Shown piece after piece: positions 33,544 through 42,714 of a stretch of 64,000 bases of DNA. A model generated the notes under the pieces. It saw only the letters and a list, made by a program, of their open reading frames with translations, was not told the origin of the DNA and ran no database searches. Numbering within the stretch: position 1 is the first letter of the stretch; every line of letters starts with the position of its first letter. The DNA is from Chitinophaga oryzae (GTDB taxonomy: Bacteria > Bacteroidota > Bacteroidia > Chitinophagales > Chitinophagaceae): assembly GCF_012516375.2 (NCBI RefSeq), contig NZ_CP051204.2:806001-870000 (forward strand). Reading direction: 5' to 3'. A program made the position numbers and the translations under genes.

Positions 33544-34821
33544 ATGAACATTTTATTACTAGGTAGTGGTGGCCGGGAACACGCTCTGGCCCGGAAAATG
33601 TCCCAAAGTCCACAGTGTGGTCAGTTATTTATAGCGCCGGGTAATGCCGGCACATCGCAATGTGGCACGAACGTCGATATGGGCGTGAGTGAATTTGAGA
33701 AGATCAGGGCTTTTTGCCTTGAAAACGCCATCGACCTGGTAGTGCCGGGGTCAGAAGAGGCCCTGGTGAATGGTATCTATGATTTCTTTGCCGCAGATGC
33801 TGCGCTGCAGCATATCCCTGTAATGGGCCCGTCGCAGGAAGGCGCCCGCCTGGAAGGCAGCAAGGCTTTCGCCAAACTGTTCATGCAGCGGCATCAGATC
33901 CCCACTGCTGCCTACCGCGAATTTAACGCTGACAATTTCGAGGAGGGGGTAGCTTATCTTCAGCAGCATTCCTTACCAATTGTATTGAAAGCCGACGGGC
34001 TGGCTGCCGGTAAAGGCGTGGTGATCACCAGTTCGCATGATGAGGCGGTGGCCGAGTTTGAGCAGATGATCCGTGCCGCCAAATTTGGCGACGCCAGCAA
34101 AACCGTGGTGATAGAGCAGTTCCTGACCGGTATTGAGTTGTCTGTGTTTGTGTTGACGGACGGCCATTCCTATAAGGTCCTGCCGGAAGCCAAAGACTAC
34201 AAACGGATCGGGGAAGGCGACAAAGGCCTGAACACGGGCGGTATGGGGGCGGTATCTCCGGTGCCTTTTGCCGATGCCGCTTTCATGAAAAAAGTGGAAG
34301 ACCAGGTGATCCGTCCCACTGTAGCGGGGTTGTCAAAAGAAGGCATTAAATATAACGGGTTCATCTTTTTTGGCTTGATTAATGTAGAGGGAGAGCCTTT
34401 TGTTATTGAGTACAACTGTCGCATGGGCGATCCTGAAACGGAAGTCGTAATGCCCCGTTTACAAAACGATTTACTGGAACTGTTTACCGCCGTTACAACC
34501 GGTAAGCTGTCAGAACAAACCATTGACGCTGATCCGCGTGCCGCCGCTACCGTGATGCTGGTGTCTAAAGGTTATCCGGAAGCGTATGAGAAAAACAAGG
34601 CTATCAGTGGGATACCGGCGCCTACCAACGATCAGGTGGTGTTTCATGCCGGTACCAAACAGTCGGGAGCAGCCATCGTGAGCAATGGCGGTCGTGTGCT
34701 GGCCATTACTTCGCTGGCAGCCAGTCTGCCGCTGGCGCTGGCCCACTCGGTGCAGACCGCGGAGCAGATTTCGTTTGAAGGCAAAACGTATCGTCGGGAT
34801 ATCGGCTATGAGTTCATTTAG
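33544..34821 (+). CDS. purD: Phosphoribosylamine--glycine ligase
   Basis: Second enzyme of purine synthesis, joining glycine to phosphoribosylamine with ATP. The 425-residue product has the ATP-grasp fold: MNILLLGSGGREHALARKM at the N-terminus, LPIVLKADGLAAGKGVVI in the ATP-binding core, DYKRIGEGDKGLNTGGMGAVSP and EYNCRMGDPETEVVMPRL, which together form the signature. Length is standard. It is a monocistronic unit. Its TAG stop codon is within the first octamer of repeat element B1. Confidence 0.96.
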   Translation: MNILLLGSGGREHALARKMSQSPQCGQLFIAPGNAGTSQCGTNVDMGVSEFEKIRAFCLENAIDLVVPGSEEALVNGIYDFFAADAALQHIPVMGPSQEGARLEGSKAFAKLFMQRHQIPTAAYREFNADNFEEGVAYLQQHSLPIVLKADGLAAGKGVVITSSHDEAVAEFEQMIRAAKFGDASKTVVIEQFLTGIELSVFVLTDGHSYKVLPEAKDYKRIGEGDKGLNTGGMGAVSPVPFADAAFMKKVEDQVIRPTVAGLSKEGIKYNGFIFFGLINVEGEPFVIEYNCRMGDPETEVVMPRLQNDLLELFTAVTTGKLSEQTIDADPRAAATVMLVSKGYPEAYEKNKAISGIPAPTNDQVVFHAGTKQSGAAIVSNGGRVLAITSLAASLPLALAHSVQTAEQISFEGKTYRRDIGYEFI

Positions 34822-34967
34822 TCATTGGGTTATTTAATCATTTGGTTATTTGGTTATTGAGATGGGACTATTGGATGATGAGGGTATTTTGTTGTTAAGG
34901 GGTTTTCCCCCGGAAACGTGCCCTCCCAATGACCAAATACCAAAATATCAAAATGACAAAATATTCC
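34811..34967. repeat. Palindromic repeat element B1 (8-bp-period arms)
   Basis: The left arm is a run of degenerate octamers (TCATTTAG, TCATTGGG, TTATTTAA, TCATTTGG, TTATTTGG, TTATTGAG) that includes the purD stop codon. The right arm from about 34921 to 34967 is its inverse (reverse complement: TATTTTGT, CATTTTGA, TATTTTGG, TATTTGGT). The core has a GGGG-TTTT-CCCC hairpin at 34899-34910. Confidence 0.7.
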
Positions 34968-35101
34968 TGTGCGGTTGCCGTTTAAACAACAAATAACTTT
35001 TTTTAATATTTAGCCGTATTATTGCAAGAATATCCACTTTTTGCATCGTATATTCGTTAGAATTATTCATTTTTGCATTCTAATTTTTGACCGTATCAAC
35101 A

Positions 35102-36124
35102 ATGGGATTTTTTAATTTTTTAACGCAGGAAATCGCGATTGATCTGGGTACAGCGAACACGCTGATAATACATAATGACCAAGTGGTTGTGGACGAGCCT
35201 TCCATTGTAGCGATAGAACGGGCTAGCGGTAAAATTGTGGCAGTCGGAAAGAAGGCCATGATGATGCACGAAAAAACACACGAATATCTTCGTACAATAC
35301 GTCCCCTGAAGGATGGTGTGATCGCGGATTTCAACGCCGCAGAGGGTATGCTCAGGGAACTGATAAAAATGGTTTATCCTAAAAAGCCGCTGTTTGCTCC
35401 CAGCTGGCGTATGGTGATCTGTATCCCTTCCAGCATTACGGAAGTGGAGAAGAGAGCGGTACGTGACTCTGCCGAGCAGGCGGGCGCCAAGGAAGTGTAC
35501 CTGCTGCACGAACCGATGGCCGCTGCCCTGGGTATCGGTATCGATGTGGAAGAACCGGTAGGTAACATGATCATCGATATCGGAGGGGGTACCACCGGTA
35601 TCTCTGTGATCGCCCTGGCGGGTATCGTTTGCGACCAGAGTATCCGTATTGCGGGTGACGAGTTCACCGCCGATATCATGGAAGCCCTGCGCCGCTATCA
35701 TAGCCTGCTGATCGGTGAAAGAACCGCTGAGCAGATCAAGATCCATATCGGATCAGCCCTGAAAGAACTGGATAACCCACCGGATGATATCCCGGTTAAC
35801 GGTCGTGACCTGGTGACAGGCATCCCCAAACAGATCATGGTATCTTACCAGGAGATCGCCGAAGCACTGGACAAATCTATCTTTAAAATCGAAGAAGCCA
35901 TCCTGAAAGCGCTGGAAACAACGCCTCCGGAGCTGGCGTCAGATATTTACCGCAGAGGCTTGTACCTGACCGGTGGCGGTGCGCTGTTGCGCGGCCTGGA
36001 CAAACGCCTTGCCCAGAAAATCAAACTGCCGGTCCATGTGGCAGACGATCCGCTGCGTGCCGTAGTAAGAGGCACTGGCATCGCTCTGAAACATGTGGGT
36101 AAATATCCGTTCCTGATGCAATAA
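35102..36124 (+). CDS. mreB: Rod shape-determining protein MreB
   Basis: A bacterial actin that forms membrane-associated filaments and organises the elongasome. The 340-residue product has the actin-fold ATP sites: phosphate-1 IAIDLGTANTLI at the N-terminus, phosphate-2 MIIDIGGGTTGISVIAL near 156-172, and the adenosine motif LTGGGALLRGLD near the C-terminus. The start MGFFNFLTQEIAIDLG with its amphipathic membrane helix is at 35102; an ATG five codons upstream is possible but less likely. It heads mreBCD-PBP2-rodA, but is separated from mreC by 108 bases containing a perfect 19-bp hairpin (element B2). Confidence 0.96.
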   Translation: MGFFNFLTQEIAIDLGTANTLIIHNDQVVVDEPSIVAIERASGKIVAVGKKAMMMHEKTHEYLRTIRPLKDGVIADFNAAEGMLRELIKMVYPKKPLFAPSWRMVICIPSSITEVEKRAVRDSAEQAGAKEVYLLHEPMAAALGIGIDVEEPVGNMIIDIGGGTTGISVIALAGIVCDQSIRIAGDEFTADIMEALRRYHSLLIGERTAEQIKIHIGSALKELDNPPDDIPVNGRDLVTGIPKQIMVSYQEIAEALDKSIFKIEEAILKALETTPPELASDIYRRGLYLTGGGALLRGLDKRLAQKIKLPVHVADDPLRAVVRGTGIALKHVGKYPFLMQ

Positions 36125-36225
36125 ACCTATTTAGATATTTAGATATTTGGTTATTTACAGATTTCTTTCGAAGAAAGAACCCTGTAAATAACCAAATATC
36201 CAAATGATCAAATCTCTAAATGACT
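36125..36225. repeat. Palindromic repeat element B2 between mreB and mreC
   Basis: Octamer units (TATTTAGA, TATTTAGA, TATTTGGT, TATTTACA) run from the mreB stop. GATATTTGGTTATTTACAG (36142-36160) is perfectly inverse to 36182-36200, and the loop itself folds as TTCTTTC-GAA-GAAAGAA (36163-36179). Inverse octamers continue to about 36225, just before the mreC GTG start. Confidence 0.8.
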
Positions 36226-36232
36226 CGCGCTT

Positions 36233-37120
36233 GTGCGGAATTTAATCATTTTCTTTAGGCGATATTTTAACTTCTTCTTATTTCTGCTGCTGGAAGTGAT
36301 TTGTATTGTGTTGGTATTCCAGAACAATAACCTGCAGCGTTCTGCCTACCTTAACTCCGCCAATGATATTAGTGGGAAGCTGTACGACAAATACAACAAC
36401 GTACAATACTACTTTCACCTGAAAGCTACCAACGACAGCCTGGTAGCGGAAAATACCCGCCTGCACAATGCCATTCACACCAGCTTTGATTCTGTGGTGA
36501 CAGGCACCGGCCTCAAAATAGATACTATCCGCCAATACAGCGACGATACCCTTCACCGGGTGATTAGTACCCAGATCCGCCGCTATAAGTACTTTGAGGC
36601 CAAGGTGATCAACAACTCCGTTAACAAGCCGATCAACTACCTCACCATCCACCGCGGCAGCCTGCAGGGTATCCGTCCCAATATGGGCGTTATCAGCAGC
36701 AGTGGCGTGGTAGGCGTGGTAAGAAGCGTGAGCGATAACTATGCAGTAGTACTTTCCATGCTCTCCAAATCCAACTCCGTGTCCATCAGCGCCAGGCTGG
36801 GGCAGGGCAAGGAAATGGGGTCCGTACACTGGGACGGCGACAACGCCACCTTTGCCCAGCTGAAGGATATTCCGAAGAGCGCCAAAGTACATAAAGGGGA
36901 TACCGTGGTCACCAGCGGCTTTTCCGCCCTGTTCCCCGAAAATATTCCCATTGGTTACGTAGATACGGTGATGATGTCTGATAAAGCCGGCACTTCCTAT
37001 AATATCCGGTTGAGGCTGGCCACCAATTTCTATAACGTACAATACGTGTATGTGATAGAAAATCTGCTGAAAGATGAACAACAACGACTAGAAGACTCAA
37101 CTTACAAGTTGATCAAATGA
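36233..37120 (+). CDS. mreC: Rod shape-determining protein MreC
   Basis: A bitopic membrane protein of the elongasome that links MreB to the periplasmic synthases. The 295-residue product has one N-terminal membrane helix (about 12-30, FFLFLLLEVICIVLVF), a predicted coiled coil (about 55-85, rich in N, L and A heptads), then the periplasmic beta-barrel domain with NYLTIHRGSLQGIRPNMGVIS and GVVGVVRSVSDNYAVVLSMLS, typical of the family. The start is a GTG at 36233. It overlaps mreD by four bases (ATGA), so translation is coupled. Confidence 0.93.
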   Translation: MRNLIIFFRRYFNFFLFLLLEVICIVLVFQNNNLQRSAYLNSANDISGKLYDKYNNVQYYFHLKATNDSLVAENTRLHNAIHTSFDSVVTGTGLKIDTIRQYSDDTLHRVISTQIRRYKYFEAKVINNSVNKPINYLTIHRGSLQGIRPNMGVISSSGVVGVVRSVSDNYAVVLSMLSKSNSVSISARLGQGKEMGSVHWDGDNATFAQLKDIPKSAKVHKGDTVVTSGFSALFPENIPIGYVDTVMMSDKAGTSYNIRLRLATNFYNVQYVYVIENLLKDEQQRLEDSTYKLIK

Positions 37121-37626
37121 GTATACTGTTAAGAAATATTATCCGTTTTGTATTCCTGTTGCTGATACAGGTGTTTGTGCTCAACAAGATACTGATCCAC
37201 CAGCTGGTGAGCCCTTATCTGTACATGCTCTTCATCCTGGCGCTGCCTTTTAACCTGCCGCGCCCGGTGGTGATGCTGCTGGGATTCCTGATGGGTATCT
37301 CCCTCGATATGTTTTCCAACACCATGGGGATACATGCGGCAGCCTGCGTGTTCATCGCTTACCTGCGACCGTTTATTATCAATATCCTGTCGCCCCAGGG
37401 TGGCTTTGAAACCACCCAGAAAACGCCGTCCATGACCAGCATGGGCGTCTCGCAGTTTCTGATCTATGCGGCAGTACTGGTATTCCTGCATCATGTGATC
37501 TTTTTCATCCTGGAAGTTTTCGGTTTCGGCAATCCATTGTACCTGATGCTGAAAATCCTGCTTTCTACTGCTGCCAGCCTTATTCTGATCGTGTTATATG
37601 AATTGCTTTTTTTCACAAAGAAATAG
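37117..37626 (+). CDS. mreD: Rod shape-determining protein MreD
   Basis: A small integral membrane protein of the elongasome; function not fully known. The 169-residue product has five to six hydrophobic segments and the MreD-type opening LLRNIIRFVFLLLIQVFVLNKI, with VMLLGFLMGISLDMFSNTMGIHAAACVF in the middle. The ATG overlaps the mreC stop in ATGA, and PBP2 follows 119 bases later. Length is normal for Bacteroidota MreD. Confidence 0.9.
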   Translation: MSILLRNIIRFVFLLLIQVFVLNKILIHQLVSPYLYMLFILALPFNLPRPVVMLLGFLMGISLDMFSNTMGIHAAACVFIAYLRPFIINILSPQGGFETTQKTPSMTSMGVSQFLIYAAVLVFLHHVIFFILEVFGFGNPLYLMLKILLSTAASLILIVLYELLFFTKK

Positions 37627-37744
37627 CAGTCTGCAATAAGCGTTTGCCAAATATTACTATTAAATTTATACATCGGAAAAAAAGGATGTTGTCAGCAGTC
37701 AATGCCAACAACAAGCATTTTAAAATTTATCCGTCCTCAATAGC

Positions 37745-39682
37745 ATGTCAGTTTTTAATCAGCCCAGAAAAAGAGTTATACAGGCGATTATACTTGGGAT
37801 GGTGGTGCTGATCATTACCAGGTTGTTTTTCCTGCAGATCGTGGAGAAGAAGTACGCGAAGCTGGCGGATGCCAACGCCGTACTCAGAAAGGTGGTGTAC
37901 CCCAGCCGTGGTATTATCTATGACCGGAAGAACAAAGCCATCCTCAGTAACGACGTGCTTTACGACCTGGTGGTAACACCTGCCAGCGTGAAAGCTATTG
38001 ACACGGCCTACCTCTGTAAAATATTAAACATCGATAAGGAAGAGTTCCGGAAACGGATTGTTAACGCCATCGTGAGAAACGGCCGCGTAAGACAATCGGT
38101 ATTCGCGGCCCTGCTGCCGGCAGAAGTCTTCGGCCAGCTACAGGAAAGTATGTACCTCTTCCAGCCGGGATTTGAACTGGTGCCCCGCCAGATCCGCTCC
38201 TATCCTTTTGCGGCTGCAGCCAATATCCTCGGTTATATCGGGGAGATTTCGCCGGAACGCCTCAAAGACTCCGCTTACGCTTCTTACAACTCCGGCGACT
38301 ATCTCGGTCTGGCCGGCCTGGAAAGAACCTACGAATCGGTGCTCATGGGCACACGCGGTATCCAGTACCTGGTGAAAGACAACCTCAACAGGCCACAGGG
38401 CGCCTATGAAAACGGTGAGTTCGACAGCGCCGCCGTTGCCGGCAAGAACCTGCGCCTGTCACTCGATATTGAACTGCAGCAGTTCGGCGAAAAACTCATG
38501 AAAGGTAAAATGGGCAGCATCGTGGCAATAGATCCGCAAACAGGCGGTATCCTGGCCATGGTCAGCGCACCCACTTTTGATCCTAACCTGCTCACCGGTT
38601 CCTACCGCAGTACCAACTCGGTGCTGCTCAATCGCGATACGACCAAACCAACGTTCAACCGCGCTATCCAGGCTACTTATCCGCCGGGCTCCACCTTTAA
38701 GCCGATGATTGCGCTGGTGGGACTGGATGAAGGCGTGATCACGCCCAGCTTCGGTTATCCCTGCGGCGGCGCCTATTATGGTTGTAGCAGGCCCATCAAG
38801 TGCGAGCACCACGATGCCGGTCACGCTGCCAACCTGCGGCTGGCGCTCTCCCACTCCTGTAACTCCTACTTCTCGCATGTATACCGCCTCTGTGTGGATG
38901 CAAGTAAGTTCGGCGGTATCCGCAACGGCGGCCTCCAGAAATGGTCCGACTATATGAACAGCTTTGGCTTCGGCCACCGCATCGGGGTGGACGTGCCCAG
39001 CGAAGCCCGTGGTATCGTGCCTACGCCGGCATTCTACGATAAGATGTATAGAGGCAGCTGGAATTCCTGTACTTCCGTGTTCCTCGGTATCGGCCAGGGT
39101 GAGCTGACCCTCACGCCGCTGCAGATGGCTAACGCTATGTGTATCGTGGCCAACCGCGGCTCTTACTATATCCCGCACTTTGTGCAAAGCATCGATGGCG
39201 ACGATACCCATTTACTCGACAAATACAAGGAAAAACACGTAGTAGCCCATATCTCCGATACAGCCTACAGCGCTGTAATCCATGGTATGACCGACGTGGT
39301 GGAAAGCGGTACCGGCCGCGTGGCGCAGATCGAAGGGATCTCCATCGGCGGTAAAACCGGTACGGCGGAAAACTATGGCATCGTAGACGGTAAACGCACC
39401 AAACTGAAAAACCACGCCGCCTTCGTGGCGTTTGCCCCGGCGGAAAATGCGCGTATAGCCATCGCCGTTATCGTGGAGAACTCCGGTTTCGGCGCCCGCT
39501 ACGCAGCGCCTATCGCCAGTCTCATGATGGAGAAATACCTGAAGGACTCCATCTCCACCAAAAGACAGGCCCTGATGAAAACGGTAATGGAAACGGTAAC
39601 ACTGGACCCGGCCATGGTGGCTAAATCCAAGCTGGACTCACTCAACGCCAGCGCCCTTATCAAGAAAAACGGAACTAAATAA
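37745..39682 (+). CDS. mrdA: Penicillin-binding protein 2 (peptidoglycan transpeptidase)
   Basis: The monofunctional class B transpeptidase of the elongasome, partner of RodA. The 645-residue product has an N-terminal membrane anchor (about 12-32), the non-catalytic dimerisation domain with GIIYDRKNKAILSND and SYPFAAAANILGYIGEI, and the transpeptidase domain with the active-site SxxK in PPGSTFKPMIAL, the SxN in SHSCNSYFSHV and the KTG in GGKTGTAENYG. All three motifs are intact. An insertion with several cysteines lies just after SxxK (YPCGGAYYGCSRPIKCEH), common in Bacteroidota PBP2 as far as I recall. rodA follows 27 bases later. Confidence 0.94.
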   Translation: MSVFNQPRKRVIQAIILGMVVLIITRLFFLQIVEKKYAKLADANAVLRKVVYPSRGIIYDRKNKAILSNDVLYDLVVTPASVKAIDTAYLCKILNIDKEEFRKRIVNAIVRNGRVRQSVFAALLPAEVFGQLQESMYLFQPGFELVPRQIRSYPFAAAANILGYIGEISPERLKDSAYASYNSGDYLGLAGLERTYESVLMGTRGIQYLVKDNLNRPQGAYENGEFDSAAVAGKNLRLSLDIELQQFGEKLMKGKMGSIVAIDPQTGGILAMVSAPTFDPNLLTGSYRSTNSVLLNRDTTKPTFNRAIQATYPPGSTFKPMIALVGLDEGVITPSFGYPCGGAYYGCSRPIKCEHHDAGHAANLRLALSHSCNSYFSHVYRLCVDASKFGGIRNGGLQKWSDYMNSFGFGHRIGVDVPSEARGIVPTPAFYDKMYRGSWNSCTSVFLGIGQGELTLTPLQMANAMCIVANRGSYYIPHFVQSIDGDDTHLLDKYKEKHVVAHISDTAYSAVIHGMTDVVESGTGRVAQIEGISIGGKTGTAENYGIVDGKRTKLKNHAAFVAFAPAENARIAIAVIVENSGFGARYAAPIASLMMEKYLKDSISTKRQALMKTVMETVTLDPAMVAKSKLDSLNASALIKKNGTK

Positions 39683-39709
39683 CTAAAACGAAAACAGGAG
39701 AAACCGCTC

Positions 39710-40996
39710 ATGAACCGCTCGCAAGCCAAACTGACACAAGGGATTGACTGGCCAATTGTAGGCCTGTACCTGGCGCTGGTGATCATCGGCATCATGTCCA
39801 TCTTTGCTGCGGAATACCGGGGCGATGATAATATCTGGCAAAATATTATCCACCTGAATAAAAACTATTCACGCCAGATCATGTGGTTTGGCGTATCACT
39901 GGTACTGGCGGCCATTATCTGGCTGACGGACAGTAAGTTCTTTACCGCCACCTCCAACCTGTTGTACGCAGGCGGTTTGCTGCTGCTGCTATTGGTACTG
40001 GGGATCGGTAAAGATGTAAAAGGCTCTCACTCATGGCTGGTGATCGGCGGTTTCCAGTTCCAGCCGGCGGAGCTGACCAAGCTCTGTACCAACCTGGCCC
40101 TGGCCAAATACCTGTCGTCGCAGGAGACAGACTTCACCAAGCTCCGGTCGCGGCTGATCGCCGCTGCCATCGCCCTGATACCGGCGGCTATCATCATCCT
40201 GCAGGATGAAACAGGGCTGGCGCTGGTATATTTCGCCTTTTTCCTCGTGATGTTCCGGGAAGGGTTACCGGGTATCCTGCTGGTGATTGCTTTCTCCGGT
40301 ATTGTGCTGGTACTCTCGGCCCTGCTGGTAGACAAGTACGTCCTGTTCTCCATCTTCTCTGTGATCACCGCATTGGTCATTTACTTCATGCGACGGGAAA
40401 TCAAACGGAAGCGGTCGCGCCTGCTCGTGATCCTGGGCGTATACGCCTTCTGTTCCATATTCGTAATGTTCGTAGTGCCTTTTGCCTTCACCAAGGTGCT
40501 GAAGGACTACCAGGTGCGTCGTATCGAGGTGATGCTGGGCAAGGAAAACGACCCCAAGGCGACTTACAACACCCGGCAAAGTATGATTGCCATCGGTTCC
40601 GGCGGCTTCTGGGGCAAAGGCTACCTGAAGGGCACACAGACCCGTTTTGACTTTGTACCGGAACAGAGTACCGACTTTATCTTCTGCACCATCGGGGAAG
40701 ACTTCGGCTTCATCGGCAGCGTGATCTTCATCGGGCTGTATGTGGCGTTGCTTTTCCGGATCATCTTCGTGGCGGAGCGACAGCGATCGACCTACTCGCG
40801 CGTTTATGCCTATGGCGTGGCCAGTATTATCTTCTTCCACCTCGCCATTAATATCTCCATGACCATCGGCCTGGCGCCGGTAATCGGTATCCCCTTGCCA
40901 TTGGTGAGTTACGGCGGTTCGTCGCTGATGACTTTCACCATGCTGATATTTATTATGCTGCGGCTGGATGCCGACCGGCAGATGGTGTTGCGGTAA
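39710..40996 (+). CDS. rodA: Rod shape-determining protein RodA (SEDS glycosyltransferase)
   Basis: A SEDS-family peptidoglycan polymerase that works with PBP2. The 428-residue product has about ten membrane segments, with the family region GSHSWLVIGGFQFQPAELTKLC in the first third, where E is conserved, and FDFVPEQSTDFIFCTIGEDFGFIGSV in the second half with the catalytic-site aspartate region. The final IPLPLVSYGGSSLMTF motif is diagnostic. An internal hydrophilic loop of charged residues (about 225-250, RRREIKRKRSR-like) fits the known topology. It closes the mre cluster. Confidence 0.94.
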   Translation: MNRSQAKLTQGIDWPIVGLYLALVIIGIMSIFAAEYRGDDNIWQNIIHLNKNYSRQIMWFGVSLVLAAIIWLTDSKFFTATSNLLYAGGLLLLLLVLGIGKDVKGSHSWLVIGGFQFQPAELTKLCTNLALAKYLSSQETDFTKLRSRLIAAAIALIPAAIIILQDETGLALVYFAFFLVMFREGLPGILLVIAFSGIVLVLSALLVDKYVLFSIFSVITALVIYFMRREIKRKRSRLLVILGVYAFCSIFVMFVVPFAFTKVLKDYQVRRIEVMLGKENDPKATYNTRQSMIAIGSGGFWGKGYLKGTQTRFDFVPEQSTDFIFCTIGEDFGFIGSVIFIGLYVALLFRIIFVAERQRSTYSRVYAYGVASIIFFHLAINISMTIGLAPVIGIPLPLVSYGGSSLMTFTMLIFIMLRLDADRQMVLR

Positions 40997-41025
40997 CCGG
41001 GGCTGCAACCTAATGGTGAATGGGC

Positions 41026-41033
41026 TATCTTTG
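41026..41033 (+). promoter_or_regulatory. Bacteroidota -7 element directly before an ATG (leaderless?)
   Basis: TATCTTTG, a perfect TAnnTTTG, with only four bases (CATC) between it and the ATG at 41038. The expected transcript start falls at or next to the start codon, so the mRNA may be leaderless. No clear -33 box is seen. Confidence 0.45.
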
Positions 41034-41037
41034 CATC

Positions 41038-41784
41038 ATGGCACGAATTATTCCATTATCAGAAGGTTCATTTACGGTAGACGCTACCAAACGGTTTTCT
41101 CCTTTCAGACTGGGCACAGATAATCTGCAGGACCGTCCGCACGGTTCCCTGTTGGTAGAGATACAGCCTTTTCTGGTGATCACTGACCGTGACTATATAT
41201 TGTTTGACGCCGGGCTGGGTTTTCGCAACGAAGACGGCGTATTGCAGATCCATCAGCACCTGATAGACCATGGCATCAATCCCATGGAAATCACCAAGGT
41301 GCTCATGAGCCACCTGCATAAAGACCATTCGGGGGGCGTATCCGCGGCAGATCCTATTACCGGGGAACGTACCCTCACCTTTCCCAATGCCACCTATTAT
41401 GTCAACAATGAAGAGATGCTGTATGCGATGGAGCATGCCGGCAAATCCTATCTGGCAGAAGACATCGTATTGCTGCAACAGCGCGATAATGTGGTGTTTA
41501 CTACCGGCAACGGCACTATCGACGGCTATATTCATTATGAACTGACAGGCGGCCACTGTCCGTATCACCAGGTATTCCTGGTAGATGACGGGGAGGACAA
41601 AGTATTTTTCGGCGGCGATGTGGCGCCACAGATTTCCCAGATGCGGAGCCGCTTTGTAGCCAAATATGACTATGATGGCAAACGCAGTATGGAGCTGCGT
41701 CAGGAGTTTATGGAGCGTGGTAAGCAGGAAGGATGGACCTTCCTCTTCTATCACGATACCAAAGAACCTTTTGCCAAATTCTGA
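41038..41784 (+). CDS. MBL-fold metallo-hydrolase
   Basis: A 248-residue metallo-beta-lactamase-fold hydrolase with the zinc motif SHLHKDHSGG (HxHxDH) near 89-98, a later histidine in LTGGHCPYHQVF, and GGDVAPQ supplying the bridging aspartate. The pattern is close to that of quorum-quenching lactonases and related hydrolases, but substrate cannot be read. The start at 41038 is supported by a perfect -7 box just upstream; the frame is open to 41020. The AraC regulator gene starts 25 bases after the stop, so the two may be linked. Confidence 0.85.
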   Translation: MARIIPLSEGSFTVDATKRFSPFRLGTDNLQDRPHGSLLVEIQPFLVITDRDYILFDAGLGFRNEDGVLQIHQHLIDHGINPMEITKVLMSHLHKDHSGGVSAADPITGERTLTFPNATYYVNNEEMLYAMEHAGKSYLAEDIVLLQQRDNVVFTTGNGTIDGYIHYELTGGHCPYHQVFLVDDGEDKVFFGGDVAPQISQMRSRFVAKYDYDGKRSMELRQEFMERGKQEGWTFLFYHDTKEPFAKF

Positions 41785-41809
41785 GCATCAGCAACAGGAG
41801 CACACACCT

Positions 41810-42676
41810 ATGTACACCTTGTATGACCGCTTTACATTAACAGGGCAACACCATATCAGGACATGGGAGCAACAGGGCCATAGCTGGGCAGCTTACAGCA
41901 ATTACCGGCGGCCGGCCGCTCATGGGCTGTACATACCACACCCGGTGCTCAACCTGGTGGTACGTGGTGAAAAAAGAATATACGACGGCTTGCAGGTGCA
42001 CCGCCTGCGGGCCGGCGATGTTTTTCTGATACCGTCCGGCAGCGTTATCTGCTCGGAGATACTGCAGCCATCGGAGGACTATGCCAGTATCAATTTTTTC
42101 CTGCCGCAGGACCTGCTGGCTATGCATTATGCTTCCGCCGCCACCGGCAGATATATAGCGGGGACTACGCAGACCCTTTCCGCTTCCTCGCAGTGGCAAC
42201 AGCTGACGCAGGCATTGTTGCGCGATTTCCGGGAAGACGGCGCTATGCCCGCGTATGAAAATATGATGGACCGGGTATTGCATTTGTTGCAGAAAGAAAC
42301 TGCAGCGGTGAAAGCGGCGTTGGCTGGCAGGCCGTCTGTTTCCATGCAACAGGTGATGGGCCGGTTGCATAAAAACATGCAGGACGTGCGGTTGCTGGAA
42401 GAGGTGGCCGTTATGGGAAATATGAGCCCTGCTACCCTGAAGCGGCGTTTCCGCGAGACCTACCAATGCAGCCCTATGCAGTGGATATGGGCCAAGCGGT
42501 TGCAGATGTCGGCGTTGTTATTACGTACTTCAGACCTGCCTGTGCCGGAAATTGCTTATAGCACCGGATTTGAGGACCTTTCGCACTTTTACCGGCAGTT
42601 CCGCCGGTGTTTCGGTGTAACGCCCGTGCAATGGCGCCGGGCAGAAATTGAGCTTCCCAGCCAATCCCGGCGGTAG
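41810..42676 (+). CDS. AraC family transcriptional regulator
   Basis: A 288-residue regulator with an N-terminal sensing domain (HPVLNLVVRGEKRIYDGLQVHRLRAGDVFLIP is cupin-like) and a C-terminal pair of helix-turn-helix motifs, from about residue 190: DVRLLEEVAVMGNMSPATLKRRF and VPEIAYSTGFEDLSHFYRQFRRCFGVTPVQWR, the latter being the typical AraC signature. The open frame reaches upstream into the MBL gene, but the ATG at 41810 gives normal length. It may control the adjoining MBL or SnoaL-like genes; that is inference. Confidence 0.9.
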   Translation: MYTLYDRFTLTGQHHIRTWEQQGHSWAAYSNYRRPAAHGLYIPHPVLNLVVRGEKRIYDGLQVHRLRAGDVFLIPSGSVICSEILQPSEDYASINFFLPQDLLAMHYASAATGRYIAGTTQTLSASSQWQQLTQALLRDFREDGAMPAYENMMDRVLHLLQKETAAVKAALAGRPSVSMQQVMGRLHKNMQDVRLLEEVAVMGNMSPATLKRRFRETYQCSPMQWIWAKRLQMSALLLRTSDLPVPEIAYSTGFEDLSHFYRQFRRCFGVTPVQWRRAEIELPSQSRR

Positions 42677-42714
42677 TAAAACCCCTACCTTGTTCTTTCA
42701 AAAAAGTGATCATA

